Notes under the pieces: generated by a model
Databases searched by the model: none
Seen by the model: only the letters and a program-made list of their open reading frames with translations
Told to the model about the DNA's origin: nothing
Made by a program: the position numbers and the translations under genes
Assembly: GCF_052116145.1 (NCBI RefSeq)
Contig: NZ_JBQKLQ010000014.1
Coordinates: 1-17,932, forward strand
Source of the DNA: Fundicoccus sp052116145
GTDB taxonomy: Bacteria; Bacillota; Bacilli; Lactobacillales; Aerococcaceae
Reading direction: 5' to 3'
Length of the DNA: 17,932 nucleotides
In this document: in pieces, positions 1 to 7,184 of the stretch
How positions within the stretch are numbered: the stretch's first letter is position 1
Layout: each line of letters starts with the position of its first letter

Positions 1-110
1 TCATCTTTCAATGTGATAAGAAGATCTAGTTTGCCACCAATTCTATATATTTCTTCAATGCAACTTAAGCCCAACTGGACACAAGTTGTAAATGCAATTT
101 TCTTCTTCAT
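1..110 (-). CDS. Formyltransferase-like protein, N-terminal part (runs off window)
   Basis: The minus strand opens with ATG at 110 and stays open to the window edge (36 codons), beginning MKKKIAFTTCVQLGLSCIEE and continuing IYRIGGKLDLLITLKD. A GGAGAGG ribosome-binding site lies about 10 bases upstream. The hydrophobic beta strand, then a helix carrying LGLSCIEEIYRIGGKLDLLITL, resembles the N-terminus of the sugar formyltransferase / methionyl-tRNA formyltransferase fold found in polysaccharide loci. It starts 42 bases after the PIG-L deacetylase, so the two are probably co-transcribed. A deacetylase followed by a formyltransferase would suit making an N-formylated amino sugar. The catalytic Asn-His-Asp region lies outside the window, so the family call is tentative. 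Confidence 0.5.
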   Translation of the reverse strand, partial: MKKKIAFTTCVQLGLSCIEEIYRIGGKLDLLITLKD

Positions 111-152
111 ATTTTCAATTCCTCTCCAATTCAATGTTGAGTTTGCTTGAGA

Positions 153-833
153 CTAAAACCCTCTTCTAAATACACTTTCAAAGCTTTCTGCATAAACCAT
201 GCCAGCTTGTCCGCCTCTATAAGCAGCAAGACCTTTTAAAGCTTCATTGCTTCTAGGATGTGGATAGGGTCTCATCACTCCTCTATACATAGAAAGAGCT
301 TCTATCTTCTTATCTACAGCTTCTTCGCCTACTTCAATAAATGTATTTGGATTGAACTGATTCATTGCTTTATTCAGTGCCCATTCAGTTGCAGAAGGGA
401 CTTCCATAAAGAGCAGTTCTTTTAATGGACTAACTTCTGGTCTTCGTTGAAAAAGTCTCACTGCAGCTTGGCATGCAAGAGACGTATGTAGATGATCATT
501 ATTTAAATCCGCTGGATGATGTGTAAATACAACTTCTGATCCAGTTTCTTCGATTGCTTTTTCTATGAATTGAACTAATTTAAGATGAGGTACTGTATTG
601 AATTCGATATTTGGAAATTCGCCTTTAATGACTCTTTTAACGCCTAATAAGCTTAATGAGTTATTAACATCCTCATGAAGTTCATCTGTTGCAGGTCTAT
701 GATTTCTGGCATTTACTTCCCCAGACATGATACATACATTCACGGTATGACCTTCCTGTGCTAATTTATACATTGTGGCTCCTGCGCCTAATACTTCATC
801 ATCTGGATGTGCTACTACTACTAAATAATTCAT
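153..833 (-). CDS. PIG-L / LmbE family deacetylase
   Basis: This 226-residue protein belongs to the PIG-L (LmbE) zinc-dependent N-deacetylases, which remove an acetyl group from GlcNAc-type sugars. Known relatives act on GlcNAc-PI, bacillithiol or mycothiol precursors and surface glycan sugars. The signature AHPDDE is at residues 8-13 and the second metal motif THHPADLNNDH at 104-114. His9, Asp12 and His114 are the expected zinc ligands and Asp11 the general base, all present. The start ATG at 833 follows a GTGAGG site 7-9 bases upstream. No signal peptide or membrane segment is visible, so it should be cytoplasmic. It precedes a formyltransferase-like gene by 42 bases, which suggests deacetylation followed by acylation of a nucleotide sugar for the polysaccharide. 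The gene looks intact; the exact substrate cannot be read from sequence. Confidence 0.9.
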   Translation of the reverse strand: MNYLVVVAHPDDEVLGAGATMYKLAQEGHTVNVCIMSGEVNARNHRPATDELHEDVNNSLSLLGVKRVIKGEFPNIEFNTVPHLKLVQFIEKAIEETGSEVVFTHHPADLNNDHLHTSLACQAAVRLFQRRPEVSPLKELLFMEVPSATEWALNKAMNQFNPNTFIEVGEEAVDKKIEALSMYRGVMRPYPHPRSNEALKGLAAYRGGQAGMVYAESFESVFRRGF

Positions 834-877
834 CTTTCATACCTCACTTCATGTAATGTAATTTCCTATATAAGTAC

Positions 878-900
878 AAGTGCTCCTATGTTGAGCACTT
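878..900. other. 8-bp inverted repeat upstream of the deacetylase
   Basis: AAGTGCTC and GAGCACTT form a perfect 8-bp stem around a 7-base loop, about 45 bases upstream of the PIG-L start. On the minus strand it follows a possible decayed coding tail (stop at 925), so it may be a leftover terminator. The tail after the stem is only moderately U-rich (GTACTTATAT). An operator is also possible. Confidence 0.4.
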
Positions 901-924
901 TAATTTCTACTTTAAGTATTTTGA

Positions 925-1133
925 TTAGTATTCTAAAATGTACATTTTTGATTTTCTGTTTAAACCCTTGATATCACTAACTTTCAACGGTGGTCGATAG
1001 TTTTTTGCGTACCACTTTTGTGAGAATTCGATAACTATATGTTGTGGTCCGGTATTTTCGAGCTACTATATCTAGTGATCCTTTCAAGATACTCACGTCG
1101 TTATACTCATTCAATCAACAACACTATTTTAAT
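925..1133 (-). pseudogene. Possible decayed coding remnant, unidentified
   Basis: This patch is richer in GC than its flanks and stays open on the minus strand in two overlapping frames of about 45 codons. One frame, 1062 down to the TAA at 925, ends WYAKNYRPPLKVSDIKGLNR followed by KSKMYILEY. The other reads ILKGSLDIVARKY and then ILTKVVRKKLSTTVES. Both are closed upstream by stops and neither has a convincing start. I do not recognise a family. The position, just before the PIG-L gene on the same strand, would fit the 3' end of a lost polysaccharide gene. Open frames of this length can occur by chance, so this is a weak call. Confidence 0.22.
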
Positions 1134-1805
1134 TAAAGAATTGCATAGTCTCATATCACAATTTATATTTGTTCCATTCAATACTATTCATGCACATATA
1201 TCTTGACTGTGCACTCAATATTTTTTTGTTCAGTTATATTTTCTTTACGTATAATCATAAAATCGTTTAGAAGAATCCACTGTTATTTAATCTATTATTA
1301 GTCCTCTCAAAAATAACCTCACCTCTTAATAAACTGGTCATTGTTACTACAAAACATCTCACGTCAATTCAAAAAGACAAGCCTTGTTTTAATAATAGAC
1401 CTTTCATCCAAAGGCTCTTAAAAAGGCTCTTAAAAAATCTATGATAATTCTTCGAAGTTTATTTTTATAAGAATCCATCAACTTTTATAATAGACTCATT
1501 AGAATCACCTAATTGATAGATTTATCGATTGGGTGATTCGTAAACATAGTTCTAAACTTATATAATTGGAGATATGCTTTGGACTCTTAAGCTAAAAAAT
1601 AACCTTATTCATTATCTTAACAACTAAAAATAATTAACTCTTTATAAATCCTATTCATCATTTCATTAATTTTTAATGTCAGACGGCAACTCTATAATAT
1701 CATATTTTTCTATATACGAACATACAAAACAAGCCAAAGTGAAAAACTCACCTTGACTCGTTTGTTATTGCTTAGTTAACTTTCGTCTCTTAGCATATGG
1801 CTAAT
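1134..1805. other. AT-rich intergenic stretch with no supported gene
   Basis: About 670 bases without a convincing reading frame on either strand. Visible structure is a tandem copy of AAGGCTCTTAAA (about 1410-1435), a 16-bp hairpin at 1502-1539, and an imperfect hairpin at 1728-1766 (AACAA/TTGTT, with CAAAGTGA against TCACCTTG). Very short peptides with start codons can be read but lack homology or Shine-Dalgarno support. I interpret it as decayed DNA between mobile-element remnants. Confidence 0.5.
1502..1539 (+). other. 16-bp RNA-type hairpin
   Basis: GAATCACCTAATTGAT pairs with ATCGATTGGGTGATTC around a 6-base loop. The two non-Watson-Crick positions are both U-G if the plus strand is transcribed, but A-C if the minus strand is, which hints at a plus-strand RNA. 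No U-run follows, so it is not a standard intrinsic terminator. Function unknown. Confidence 0.4.
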
Positions 1806-1886
1806 GAATAGGCTACACTAAGTTAGACAGTAAAAATAAGGTCTAGTAGAATGAAATAAAAGAACCTGAAACGGAGAGAATCTACC

Positions 1887-2060
1887 ATGACTGAAAAAAG
1901 AGTACGCAGAACGTTTACGCCAGAATTTAAAAGCCAAGTAGTACGACTTTATGAAAGCGGAAAACCACGTGCAGACATTATACGTGAATATGATCTTACA
2001 GCCTATGCATTTGATAAATGGGGGAAACAAAGCCAAGCTTCTGGCTCTTTCAAATATGAA
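1887..2060 (+). pseudogene. IS3-family OrfA fragment (HTH part only)
   Basis: From the ATG at 1887, after a GGAGAG box, the frame encodes an N-terminal helix-turn-helix typical of IS3-family OrfA: TEKRVRRTFTPEFKSQVVRL, then a turn and helix ending ADIIREYDLT..AFDKWGKQSQASGSF. Around residue 56-58 the similarity stops and the frame runs into the reverse complement of an unrelated terminator, ending at 2129. The leucine-zipper end of OrfA and all of OrfB (the DDE catalytic part) are absent. A terminus-like sequence, CTACACTAAGTTAGACAGT, lies at about 1813-1831 and probably marks the element's left end. This is a remnant, not a working transposase. Confidence 0.75.
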
Positions 2061-2067
2061 ACCAAAA

Positions 2068-2123
2068 AAGAACCAGAGAACGAGGGAGTTATTGCCCAGC
2101 CCCTATTCAACTTTTTGGTTCTT
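2068..2123 (-). terminator. Hairpin terminator carrying a GGGGCTGGGCAATAA element
   Basis: On the minus strand AAGAACCA (2123-2116) pairs with TGGTTCTT (2075-2068), followed by a run of six T (2069-2064). The enclosed loop carries GGGGCTGGGCAATAACTCC (2103-2085), with GGG/CCC and GAA/TTC inner pairs. The same 19-base core, with one difference, recurs at 4791-4809 on the plus strand next to another terminator. Confidence 0.6.
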
Positions 2124-2244
2124 CTCTAGCGCTTAAACGGTATAAGTCTTCACGAAAATTCTCGCATTGGTAAGTATCGACAGAAGTCTCTTCAAATTGC
2201 ATAACTGGACTAGTTTTACCTAGTGTAATCGTATAGTTCAACCC
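2107..2244 (-). pseudogene. C-terminal coding remnant, probably of a transposase; family not identified
   Basis: A 45-codon open frame ends at TGA 2109-2107. It reads LNYTITLGKTSPVMQFEETS, then VDTYQCENFREDLYRLS and a short charged tail. It is closed upstream by TAA at 2247-2245 and has no start, so only the tail of a gene survives. The stop sits inside a terminator hairpin, as is common at the end of bacterial genes and insertion sequences. The neighbours (an OrfA fragment on one side, a truncated dehydrogenase on the other) suggest IS debris, but I do not recognise the family. The composition looks protein-coding rather than random. Confidence 0.4.
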
Positions 2245-2298
2245 TTATATCTCTTAATAGTTCGAATCACGATGTTTTTTTCTAGATTAATTTGTTAA

Positions 2299-3052
2299 TT
2301 ATAATCTCCAATAAGCATAACCTTTTGAAGTAAACTGTTCATGATCTAAGATACTCTTAATATCAATCAACACGCGCTCTTCGTTTGTTAATTTTGGTTT
2401 ATATAATGCTTCAATGTCCTCAATTGACAATGCTTTAAACGCTTCATGACCTACGGCTAAGACCACACAGTCTGCATCATGGATATCTTTATACTTAGAT
2501 AGCGTTACACCATATTCTTTTAATGCATCTGGTTCAGACGCCCAGGGATCGACAATCTCAGGTTTGATGTCATACTCTGCTAATCGTTTGAGTATATCAC
2601 CCACTTTAGAGTTGCGCGTATCTGGAGTATTCTCTTTAAAGGTTAAACCTAATACGACCACTTTCGCCTCAATGACTTTTTTGCCTGTTTTGATTAAGCC
2701 TTTAATGATTTTATCGGCAATGAATTCACCCATACTATCATTGATCTCACGACCTGATTTAATTATTTGACTATGATAACCTAAGTTCTCTGACTCATAG
2801 ACGAAATAATAAGGATCGAACCCAATACAGTGCCCACCCACTAAACCTGGTGTAAAACCTAAAGCATTCCATTTCGTATTCATGGCATCAATCACATCTT
2901 TTGAATCAATGCCCATACGGTCAAATACTAAAGCTAATTCATTCATGAAGGCGATGTCAATATCACGCTGACTGTTCTCCACCACTTTAGCTGCTTCAGC
3001 AACTTTAATACTTGGCGCACGGTGTACACCCGCCTTAATCACTAACTCATGT
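2299..3052 (-). pseudogene. UDP-N-acetylhexosamine 6-dehydrogenase, C-terminal fragment
   Basis: This stretch encodes about 250 residues, starting ELVIKAGVHRAPSIKV and ending KGYAYWRL. It matches residues 193 to the end of the intact dehydrogenase at 12116-13441 with about 13 amino-acid differences, or roughly 95% identity by eye. The NAD-binding Rossmann half is gone. Similarity stops at about 3052, close to the start of the adjoining IS3 element, and the missing half is not found on that element's other side. The catalytic loop reads GGHCIGFDPYY, whereas the intact copy has GGHCIGVDPYY. Flanking sequence after the stop is unlike that after the intact copy, so this is not a simple recent tandem duplication. 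An ATG at 3042 could start the open frame, but the product would lack the cofactor domain. Confidence 0.88.
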
Positions 3053-3083
3053 GAATGCTAAACTAAAAACAACAAATAGGGCA

Positions 3084-4658
3084 TGCGGACAAAATCTTAG
3101 ACCAAATCGATCAGGAGGAAGTCTATGTATGCTTACGCTGAAAAATTAAAAGCCGTCAAACTTTACTTGAAGTACGAATCTTATGCGGCTGTCATCAATG
3201 AACTGGGGTATCCTTCGCGTATGGCTCTTCGGGATTGGATAGAGGCTTACCGTACGGATGGAGATGTTCAAAAAGAGATGACGCGAACGCCAAAATACAC
3301 CGAAGAACAAAAACAAGCAGCAGTCACCCACTATCTTGAGCATGGTAAGTGTTATTCACGTACCTGCAGAAAACTTGGCTATCCAAGCCGGGGCTTATTA
3401 ACAGAATGGGTCATGGAGCGCGCACCTCAACCTCGCCAATTGATTAAAAAAGGGGTAAACTTAACACAACAAGAAAAAGAAGCCGCAGTTCTTGCACTGG
3501 TAACTCGGACCACATCCGCACAATCGATTGCGGATCAACTAGGTGTTAGCCGAAATTCCCTCTACAATTATAAAGAACGGTGGCTCGGCAAGGACGTGCT
3601 TGGTATGGTCAATGACTCAAAGGAAACAGATGTTAATCAATTAAAAAGTCAAGTCAAGCAACTTCATGAAGAGGTTCACCGCCTTCAGATTCAAAAAGAC
3701 GTTCTTGAAAAAGCGGGTGAACTACTAAAAAAAGATCAGGGCATCCATCTAGAAGAACTCACCAATCAAGAGAAAACACTCCTGATTGATGCCCTTCGCC
3801 CTTTTTATCCGTTAAAGGAATTATTAGCCTGTGTCAGTATCCCTAAAAGCAGTTATAGTTATCACCACACGCAACTCGCTTTACCTGATAAATATTGTAA
3901 GGCTCGTACCATGATAATTGAAATTTTTCACAAGAATAAGCGGCGGTATGGCTATCGCCGAATTCATACTGCTCTGAAACATAAAGGGATGACTCTTTCA
4001 GAAAAAATTGTTCAACGTATCATGCGCGAAGAAAATCTCTTCGCTAAATCCGTTAAAATTAAGAAGTATAGTTCATACAAAGGAGAAATATCGCCTGCAG
4101 TTCCTAACATCCTAGAACGCGATTTTACAGCCAGTAAACCCAATATAAAATGGGTAACTGATCTAACAGAATTCCGTCTCCCTGCTGGAAAAGTTTACCT
4201 GTCTCCTATGATAGACTGTTTCGATGGTGCAATTGTGAGTTGGACGATTGGTGCTTCTCCTAATGCTGAATTGACTAATTCGATGCTAGATCAAGCAGTT
4301 TTAACGCTAAAAGAAGGTGAAAACCCGATAGTTCATTCGGACCGAGGGGCTCATTACCGCTGGCCAAGTTGGATTGAGCGAATGGAATCGCATCACTTAA
4401 CTCGTTCTATGTCTAAAAAAGGTTGCACGCCTGATAATGCTGCGTGTGAAGGTTTTTTTGGGCGGTTAAAAAACGAATTCTTTTACGATGAGAATTGGTT
4501 AGATGTGTCAATTGAGCACTTTATGCAACTTTTAAACAACTATCTTCATTGGTACAATCACGAAAGAATCAAGCTATCTTTAGGTGGGATGAGTATTATG
4601 GATTTTCGAAAAACACTTCCTTTAATAGCTTAAGGAATAATACCAATTCTTGTCCACT
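3084..4658 (+). mobile_element. IS3-family insertion sequence with a single fused transposase ORF
   Basis: One long transposase gene is flanked by imperfect inverted ends: GCGGACAAAATCT at 3085-3097 and, inverted on the right, GTGGACAAGAATT at about 4657-4645. Exact termini and any target duplication are uncertain. The left side abuts the broken dehydrogenase, whose other half is missing, so the insertion was accompanied or followed by a deletion. Confidence 0.7.
3125..4633 (+). CDS. IS3-family transposase (OrfA and OrfB in one frame)
   Basis: This 502-residue transposase carries in one reading frame what most IS3 elements split into two overlapping frames joined by a programmed frameshift. 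Residues 1-155 hold three helix-turn-helix-like repeats (about 5-45, 56-98 and 115-155) with a recurring LGYPSR motif in the first two. A coiled-coil/leucine-zipper-like stretch follows at about 168-204. Residues 265-310 are the HTH_21-like segment (KNKRRYGYRRIHTALKHKG). The catalytic core is complete: Asp346 in WVTDLTEF, Asp406 in HSDRGAHY and Glu442 in ACEGFFGRLKNE, giving the D,D(35)E spacing of IS3. The start at 3125 has AGGAGGAAG 5-9 bases upstream. It should cut and join the ends of its own element. It appears intact and possibly active. Confidence 0.92.
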   Translation: MYAYAEKLKAVKLYLKYESYAAVINELGYPSRMALRDWIEAYRTDGDVQKEMTRTPKYTEEQKQAAVTHYLEHGKCYSRTCRKLGYPSRGLLTEWVMERAPQPRQLIKKGVNLTQQEKEAAVLALVTRTTSAQSIADQLGVSRNSLYNYKERWLGKDVLGMVNDSKETDVNQLKSQVKQLHEEVHRLQIQKDVLEKAGELLKKDQGIHLEELTNQEKTLLIDALRPFYPLKELLACVSIPKSSYSYHHTQLALPDKYCKARTMIIEIFHKNKRRYGYRRIHTALKHKGMTLSEKIVQRIMREENLFAKSVKIKKYSSYKGEISPAVPNILERDFTASKPNIKWVTDLTEFRLPAGKVYLSPMIDCFDGAIVSWTIGASPNAELTNSMLDQAVLTLKEGENPIVHSDRGAHYRWPSWIERMESHHLTRSMSKKGCTPDNAACEGFFGRLKNEFFYDENWLDVSIEHFMQLLNNYLHWYNHERIKLSLGGMSIMDFRKTLPLIA

Positions 4659-4669
4659 AGAAGTAAACA

Positions 4670-4686
4670 AACCTATTCAATAGGTT
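4670..4686. repeat. 17-base palindrome AACCTATT-C-AATAGGTT
   Basis: A perfect inverted repeat of 8-bp arms around one base, just outside the IS3 right end. It could be an operator or an old insertion target. Nothing nearby identifies its role. Confidence 0.3.
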
Positions 4687-4783
4687 GCAACAAAAACAAT
4701 CAACCGTATTTAGGTCCAAAATAATATCCGCACCCCCCTTTTTGCTAACTAACCCTTTACACTTCTGCTATCAATTCGCTGAG

Positions 4784-4819
4784 CTATTTCGGGGCTGGGC
4801 AAAAACTCCTCTAAAATAG
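4784..4819 (+). repeat. Structured GGGGCTGGGCAAAAACTCC element
   Basis: The 19-base core at 4791-4809 matches 18 of 19 positions of the core in the minus-strand terminator at 2103-2085. Here the outer stem is CTATTT (4784-4789) with AAATAG (4814-4819), and GGGG pairs with CTCC allowing one G-U. The outer stems differ between the two copies while the loop CTGGGCAA is kept, as expected of a structured RNA. Similar GGGGCTGGGACA sequences are familiar from intergenic regions of Lactobacillales. It sits immediately before a strong terminator. Confidence 0.55.
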
Positions 4820-4861
4820 AAAAACGGGTTTCCACAATCACTGTGAGAAACCCGTTTTTTT
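4820..4861 (+). terminator. Strong intrinsic terminator
   Basis: AAACGGGTTTC and GAAACCCGTTT form an 11-bp stem (4822-4832 with 4847-4857), with CAC/GTG extra pairs in the loop, followed by TTTT. The A-run before the left arm would allow some function on the minus strand too. The IS30 element begins directly after it. Confidence 0.85.
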
Positions 4862-4864
4862 GAT

Positions 4865-5932
4865 TGATGAATTGTAAAATTAAATGCGATAACAAAGAAA
4901 CTCATAATAGATTCGTGTAAGATGTTAATAACGACAAAAACATACACACGGAGGTCTATTATGAGCTATACATATCTTACCATAGAAGAACGTTCAAAAA
5001 TAGAAGTGCTTGTTCAAGAAGGTTATACAATTAACCATATTGCGAATTTATTAAGTCGTCATCATTCAACTATTTATCGTGAGCTGAATCGATGTTCGGC
5101 TCAAACCTATGTTGCGAAAGCTTCTCAAGCAGATGCTAATCAAGTTGTTGCTCACAAAGGCAGAAAAACGAAACATACGCCAGAGTTGCCTGAGGATATT
5201 CAACATAAATTAGAACTGACCTGGTCACCCGAACAGATTGTGGGTCGAGATTATCAAGAGAAACTATCCTTTAAAACAATCTATAACTGGATTTATGAAG
5301 GTATCTTAAACGTTCCCTTACAAGTTCTAAGACACAAAGGTAAGAGTCGTCAACCTCGAGAGACACGTGGTAAGTTCAATGTTGGTAGCTCGATCTCCAA
5401 ACGACCTAAGTCAGTTAGAAACAGACAAGAGTTTGGACATTGGGAATTGGATACAATGGTTTCTTCACGCGGAAAGAGTAAAGGTTGTTTAGCGATCTTC
5501 GCAGAGCATAAAAGTCGTTTATACCTTGCTTTTCTGATACCTAACCGCACTAAAGACGCTATGCACAATGCAATTGAGCAGTTAACAAGTAATCTGCCTG
5601 AGCACGCCTTAAAATCATTTACTTCCGATCGCGGGAAAGAATTCGCTTGCTATCCAGAAGTAGAGGCATCAGGCATTGATTTCTACTTTGCGGATGCCTA
5701 CAGCGCTTGGCAAAGAGGGACAAACGAAAATTCGAATGGCTTAATGCGCGAATTCTTTCCGAAGAAAACTGATTTAGCTAAAGTGAGTGAAACTGAATTA
5801 TTCACGGCTTTATGGCTAATGAATAATCGACCAAGAAAATGTCTGAATTATCAAACACCTTTAGAAAAATACATTCACGAAACTTCATTAATTGAGTAAA
5901 AAAATTGTCGCAATAATTATTGCAATTCGTCA
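4865..5932 (+). mobile_element. Complete IS30-family insertion sequence
   Basis: About 1068 bp bounded by imperfect inverted repeats. The left end is TGATGAATTGTAAAATTAAA (from 4865) and the right end, read inward on the minus strand, is TGACGAATTGCAATAATTAT (from 5932). They stay similar through the GCGAT/GCGAC that follows. One transposase gene fills the interior. The right end lies 42 bases from the stop of the glycosyltransferase operon, and the left end abuts a terminator. Confidence 0.8.
4961..5899 (+). CDS. IS30-family transposase
   Basis: A 312-residue IS30-type DDE transposase. I chose the ATG at 4961 because GGAGGT lies 6-7 bases upstream and the protein then begins SYTYLTIEERSKIEVLV, the usual IS30 start. 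The frame is open 13 codons further up to 4922 but without a ribosome site. Residues 5-42 form the helix-turn-helix (ERSKIEVLVQEGYTINHIA, then STIYREL). The integrase core starts with FGHWELDTM: Asp164, then Asp223 in TSDRGKEF and Glu256 in RGTNENSNGL. All three catalytic residues are present with family-typical spacing, and the tail NNRPRKCLNYQTP is the conserved IS30 C-terminal motif. It appears intact. Confidence 0.93.
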   Translation: MSYTYLTIEERSKIEVLVQEGYTINHIANLLSRHHSTIYRELNRCSAQTYVAKASQADANQVVAHKGRKTKHTPELPEDIQHKLELTWSPEQIVGRDYQEKLSFKTIYNWIYEGILNVPLQVLRHKGKSRQPRETRGKFNVGSSISKRPKSVRNRQEFGHWELDTMVSSRGKSKGCLAIFAEHKSRLYLAFLIPNRTKDAMHNAIEQLTSNLPEHALKSFTSDRGKEFACYPEVEASGIDFYFADAYSAWQRGTNENSNGLMREFFPKKTDLAKVSETELFTALWLMNNRPRKCLNYQTPLEKYIHETSLIE

Positions 5933-5973
5933 TGCCTATTTTAGTAATTAATTGCGAATGATTTAGATGACTA

Positions 5974-7182
5974 TTATTTTTTTTCATCTAATTTACTCTG
6001 ATATAGCTCAAGATAATTCTTTATCATTCCACTAATCGAATAGTTAGTAGCATTTTCAGTACACTTAAGTAAAGTTTCTTTGTTTTTATTTTGAGAATTT
6101 CTTATACAATTTAATAATTCCGAGTAATTCCCCTTCTCAACTACTCGTCCCGTCAGATCAGTAATCGATTCTCCGGCTCCCCCAGTATCAAAAGTAACAA
6201 CAGGTGTGCCACAAGCCTGCGATTCCAAGTTTACCGTTGGAAAATTATCAAATAATGTAGGATTAATAAAAGCATCTGCTTGATTATATAATTCTACTAA
6301 TTCATCTATAGACTCAGTTCGTTCAATATGTTTTATACGTGTATGAGGAGTACCAGATTCTGGAATTAATTTTCCGACTAAAGTAATACTATAACTGGTC
6401 TCTAAGTCCTCAGCTAATTTATTAAAGTATTCTAAGCCTTTTCGTTTCTCCCAGACACTAGCAATTCCTAAAATATTAATTTTTTTACTCTGATTTCGAC
6501 TATGGTTTTCTACCACTTTAAATTGATTAGTATTAATCCCATTATGAATCACCTTTATGTCATTACCATGTAAATAGGATCTGTCTATTATTTCAGCAAG
6601 CCATTTTGATGGTGTTACAAATGTAAAATTATTCTTTTGCAAGAGTTTTTTCTTAATTTCATAATTTTTTATGCTTCGCTCACTACTCCATTGAGAGTGA
6701 ATAGGATATTCTTTTGAAATTTTTACCAACTTTGAATGATTGATAGGATTCTCCCATTCATACTCTATAGCGCCTGAATCTGCTGAGCTTCCAGATATTA
6801 TCCACGGGTCATGCAATAACCAAACTACTTTAACACCACTCTCCTTCAAATATTTGAGTAGCCTTGGAAAATTAACATAATAACCATGGATGTTATGAAG
6901 ATGTACGATGTCTGGATTAATTTCTTTAATTTTATTGATAATCATTCGAGTTGCTAAAAGAATAGTCTGTCCATGGCGATTAAATAGTCGAGTTGCTGCT
7001 AAATCAATTGCTTGTTCAAGTGGATTACCAATCTTAAAGACGTTCGCTTCATTAACACTTTTTCCACGACCATAAATTACATAACTTTCATTGCCACTCT
7101 CCATTATTGCATGATGAAGATTTTCTACAATTCTTCCAGTGGAACCAAAACCATAAAAAGAATTAATTTGCAGTATTCTCAT
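5974..7182 (-). CDS. GT4-type glycosyltransferase
   Basis: A 402-residue cytoplasmic GT-B glycosyltransferase (GT4 / glycosyl transferases group 1), expected to add one sugar from a nucleotide donor to the growing lipid-linked repeat unit. The N-terminal domain starts MRILQINSFYGFGSTGRIVE with the glycine-rich acceptor loop and has INPDIVHLHNIHGYYVNF. The C-terminal donor domain includes VIHNGI, LGIASVWEKRKGLEYF and ADAFINPTLFDNFPTVNLES, then QACGTPVVTFDTGG. I prefer the ATG at 7182 to the one at 7197, because GGGGGGAG then lies 5 bases upstream and the start falls 2 bases after the capG stop. It is the last gene of the capE-capF-capG operon. No terminator is clear before the IS30. The region HDPWIISGSSADSG departs from the HDCW..TGHCAY form common in this subfamily. 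Its donor sugar is not predictable here. Confidence 0.87.
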   Translation of the reverse strand: MRILQINSFYGFGSTGRIVENLHHAIMESGNESYVIYGRGKSVNEANVFKIGNPLEQAIDLAATRLFNRHGQTILLATRMIINKIKEINPDIVHLHNIHGYYVNFPRLLKYLKESGVKVVWLLHDPWIISGSSADSGAIEYEWENPINHSKLVKISKEYPIHSQWSSERSIKNYEIKKKLLQKNNFTFVTPSKWLAEIIDRSYLHGNDIKVIHNGINTNQFKVVENHSRNQSKKINILGIASVWEKRKGLEYFNKLAEDLETSYSITLVGKLIPESGTPHTRIKHIERTESIDELVELYNQADAFINPTLFDNFPTVNLESQACGTPVVTFDTGGAGESITDLTGRVVEKGNYSELLNCIRNSQNKNKETLLKCTENATNYSISGMIKNYLELYQSKLDEKK

Positions 7183-7184
7183 TA

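Noticed and set aside
1818..2036. Minus-strand open frame of 72 codons
   Set aside because: Antisense to the IS3 OrfA fragment and unlike any protein I know; no ribosome site.
3042..3052. ATG at 3042 as the true start of a short dehydrogenase
   Set aside because: It arises by chance near the break; the residues before it still match the full-length enzyme, and the product would lack the NAD domain.
3146..3343. Minus-strand open frame inside the IS3 transposase
   Set aside because: Antisense to a conserved helix-turn-helix region; no start signal.
5910..5923. GCAATAATTATTGC with a T-run on the minus strand as terminator of the cap operon
   Set aside because: It is part of the IS30 inverted repeat and an AT-rich stem without loop, too weak to list as a terminator.
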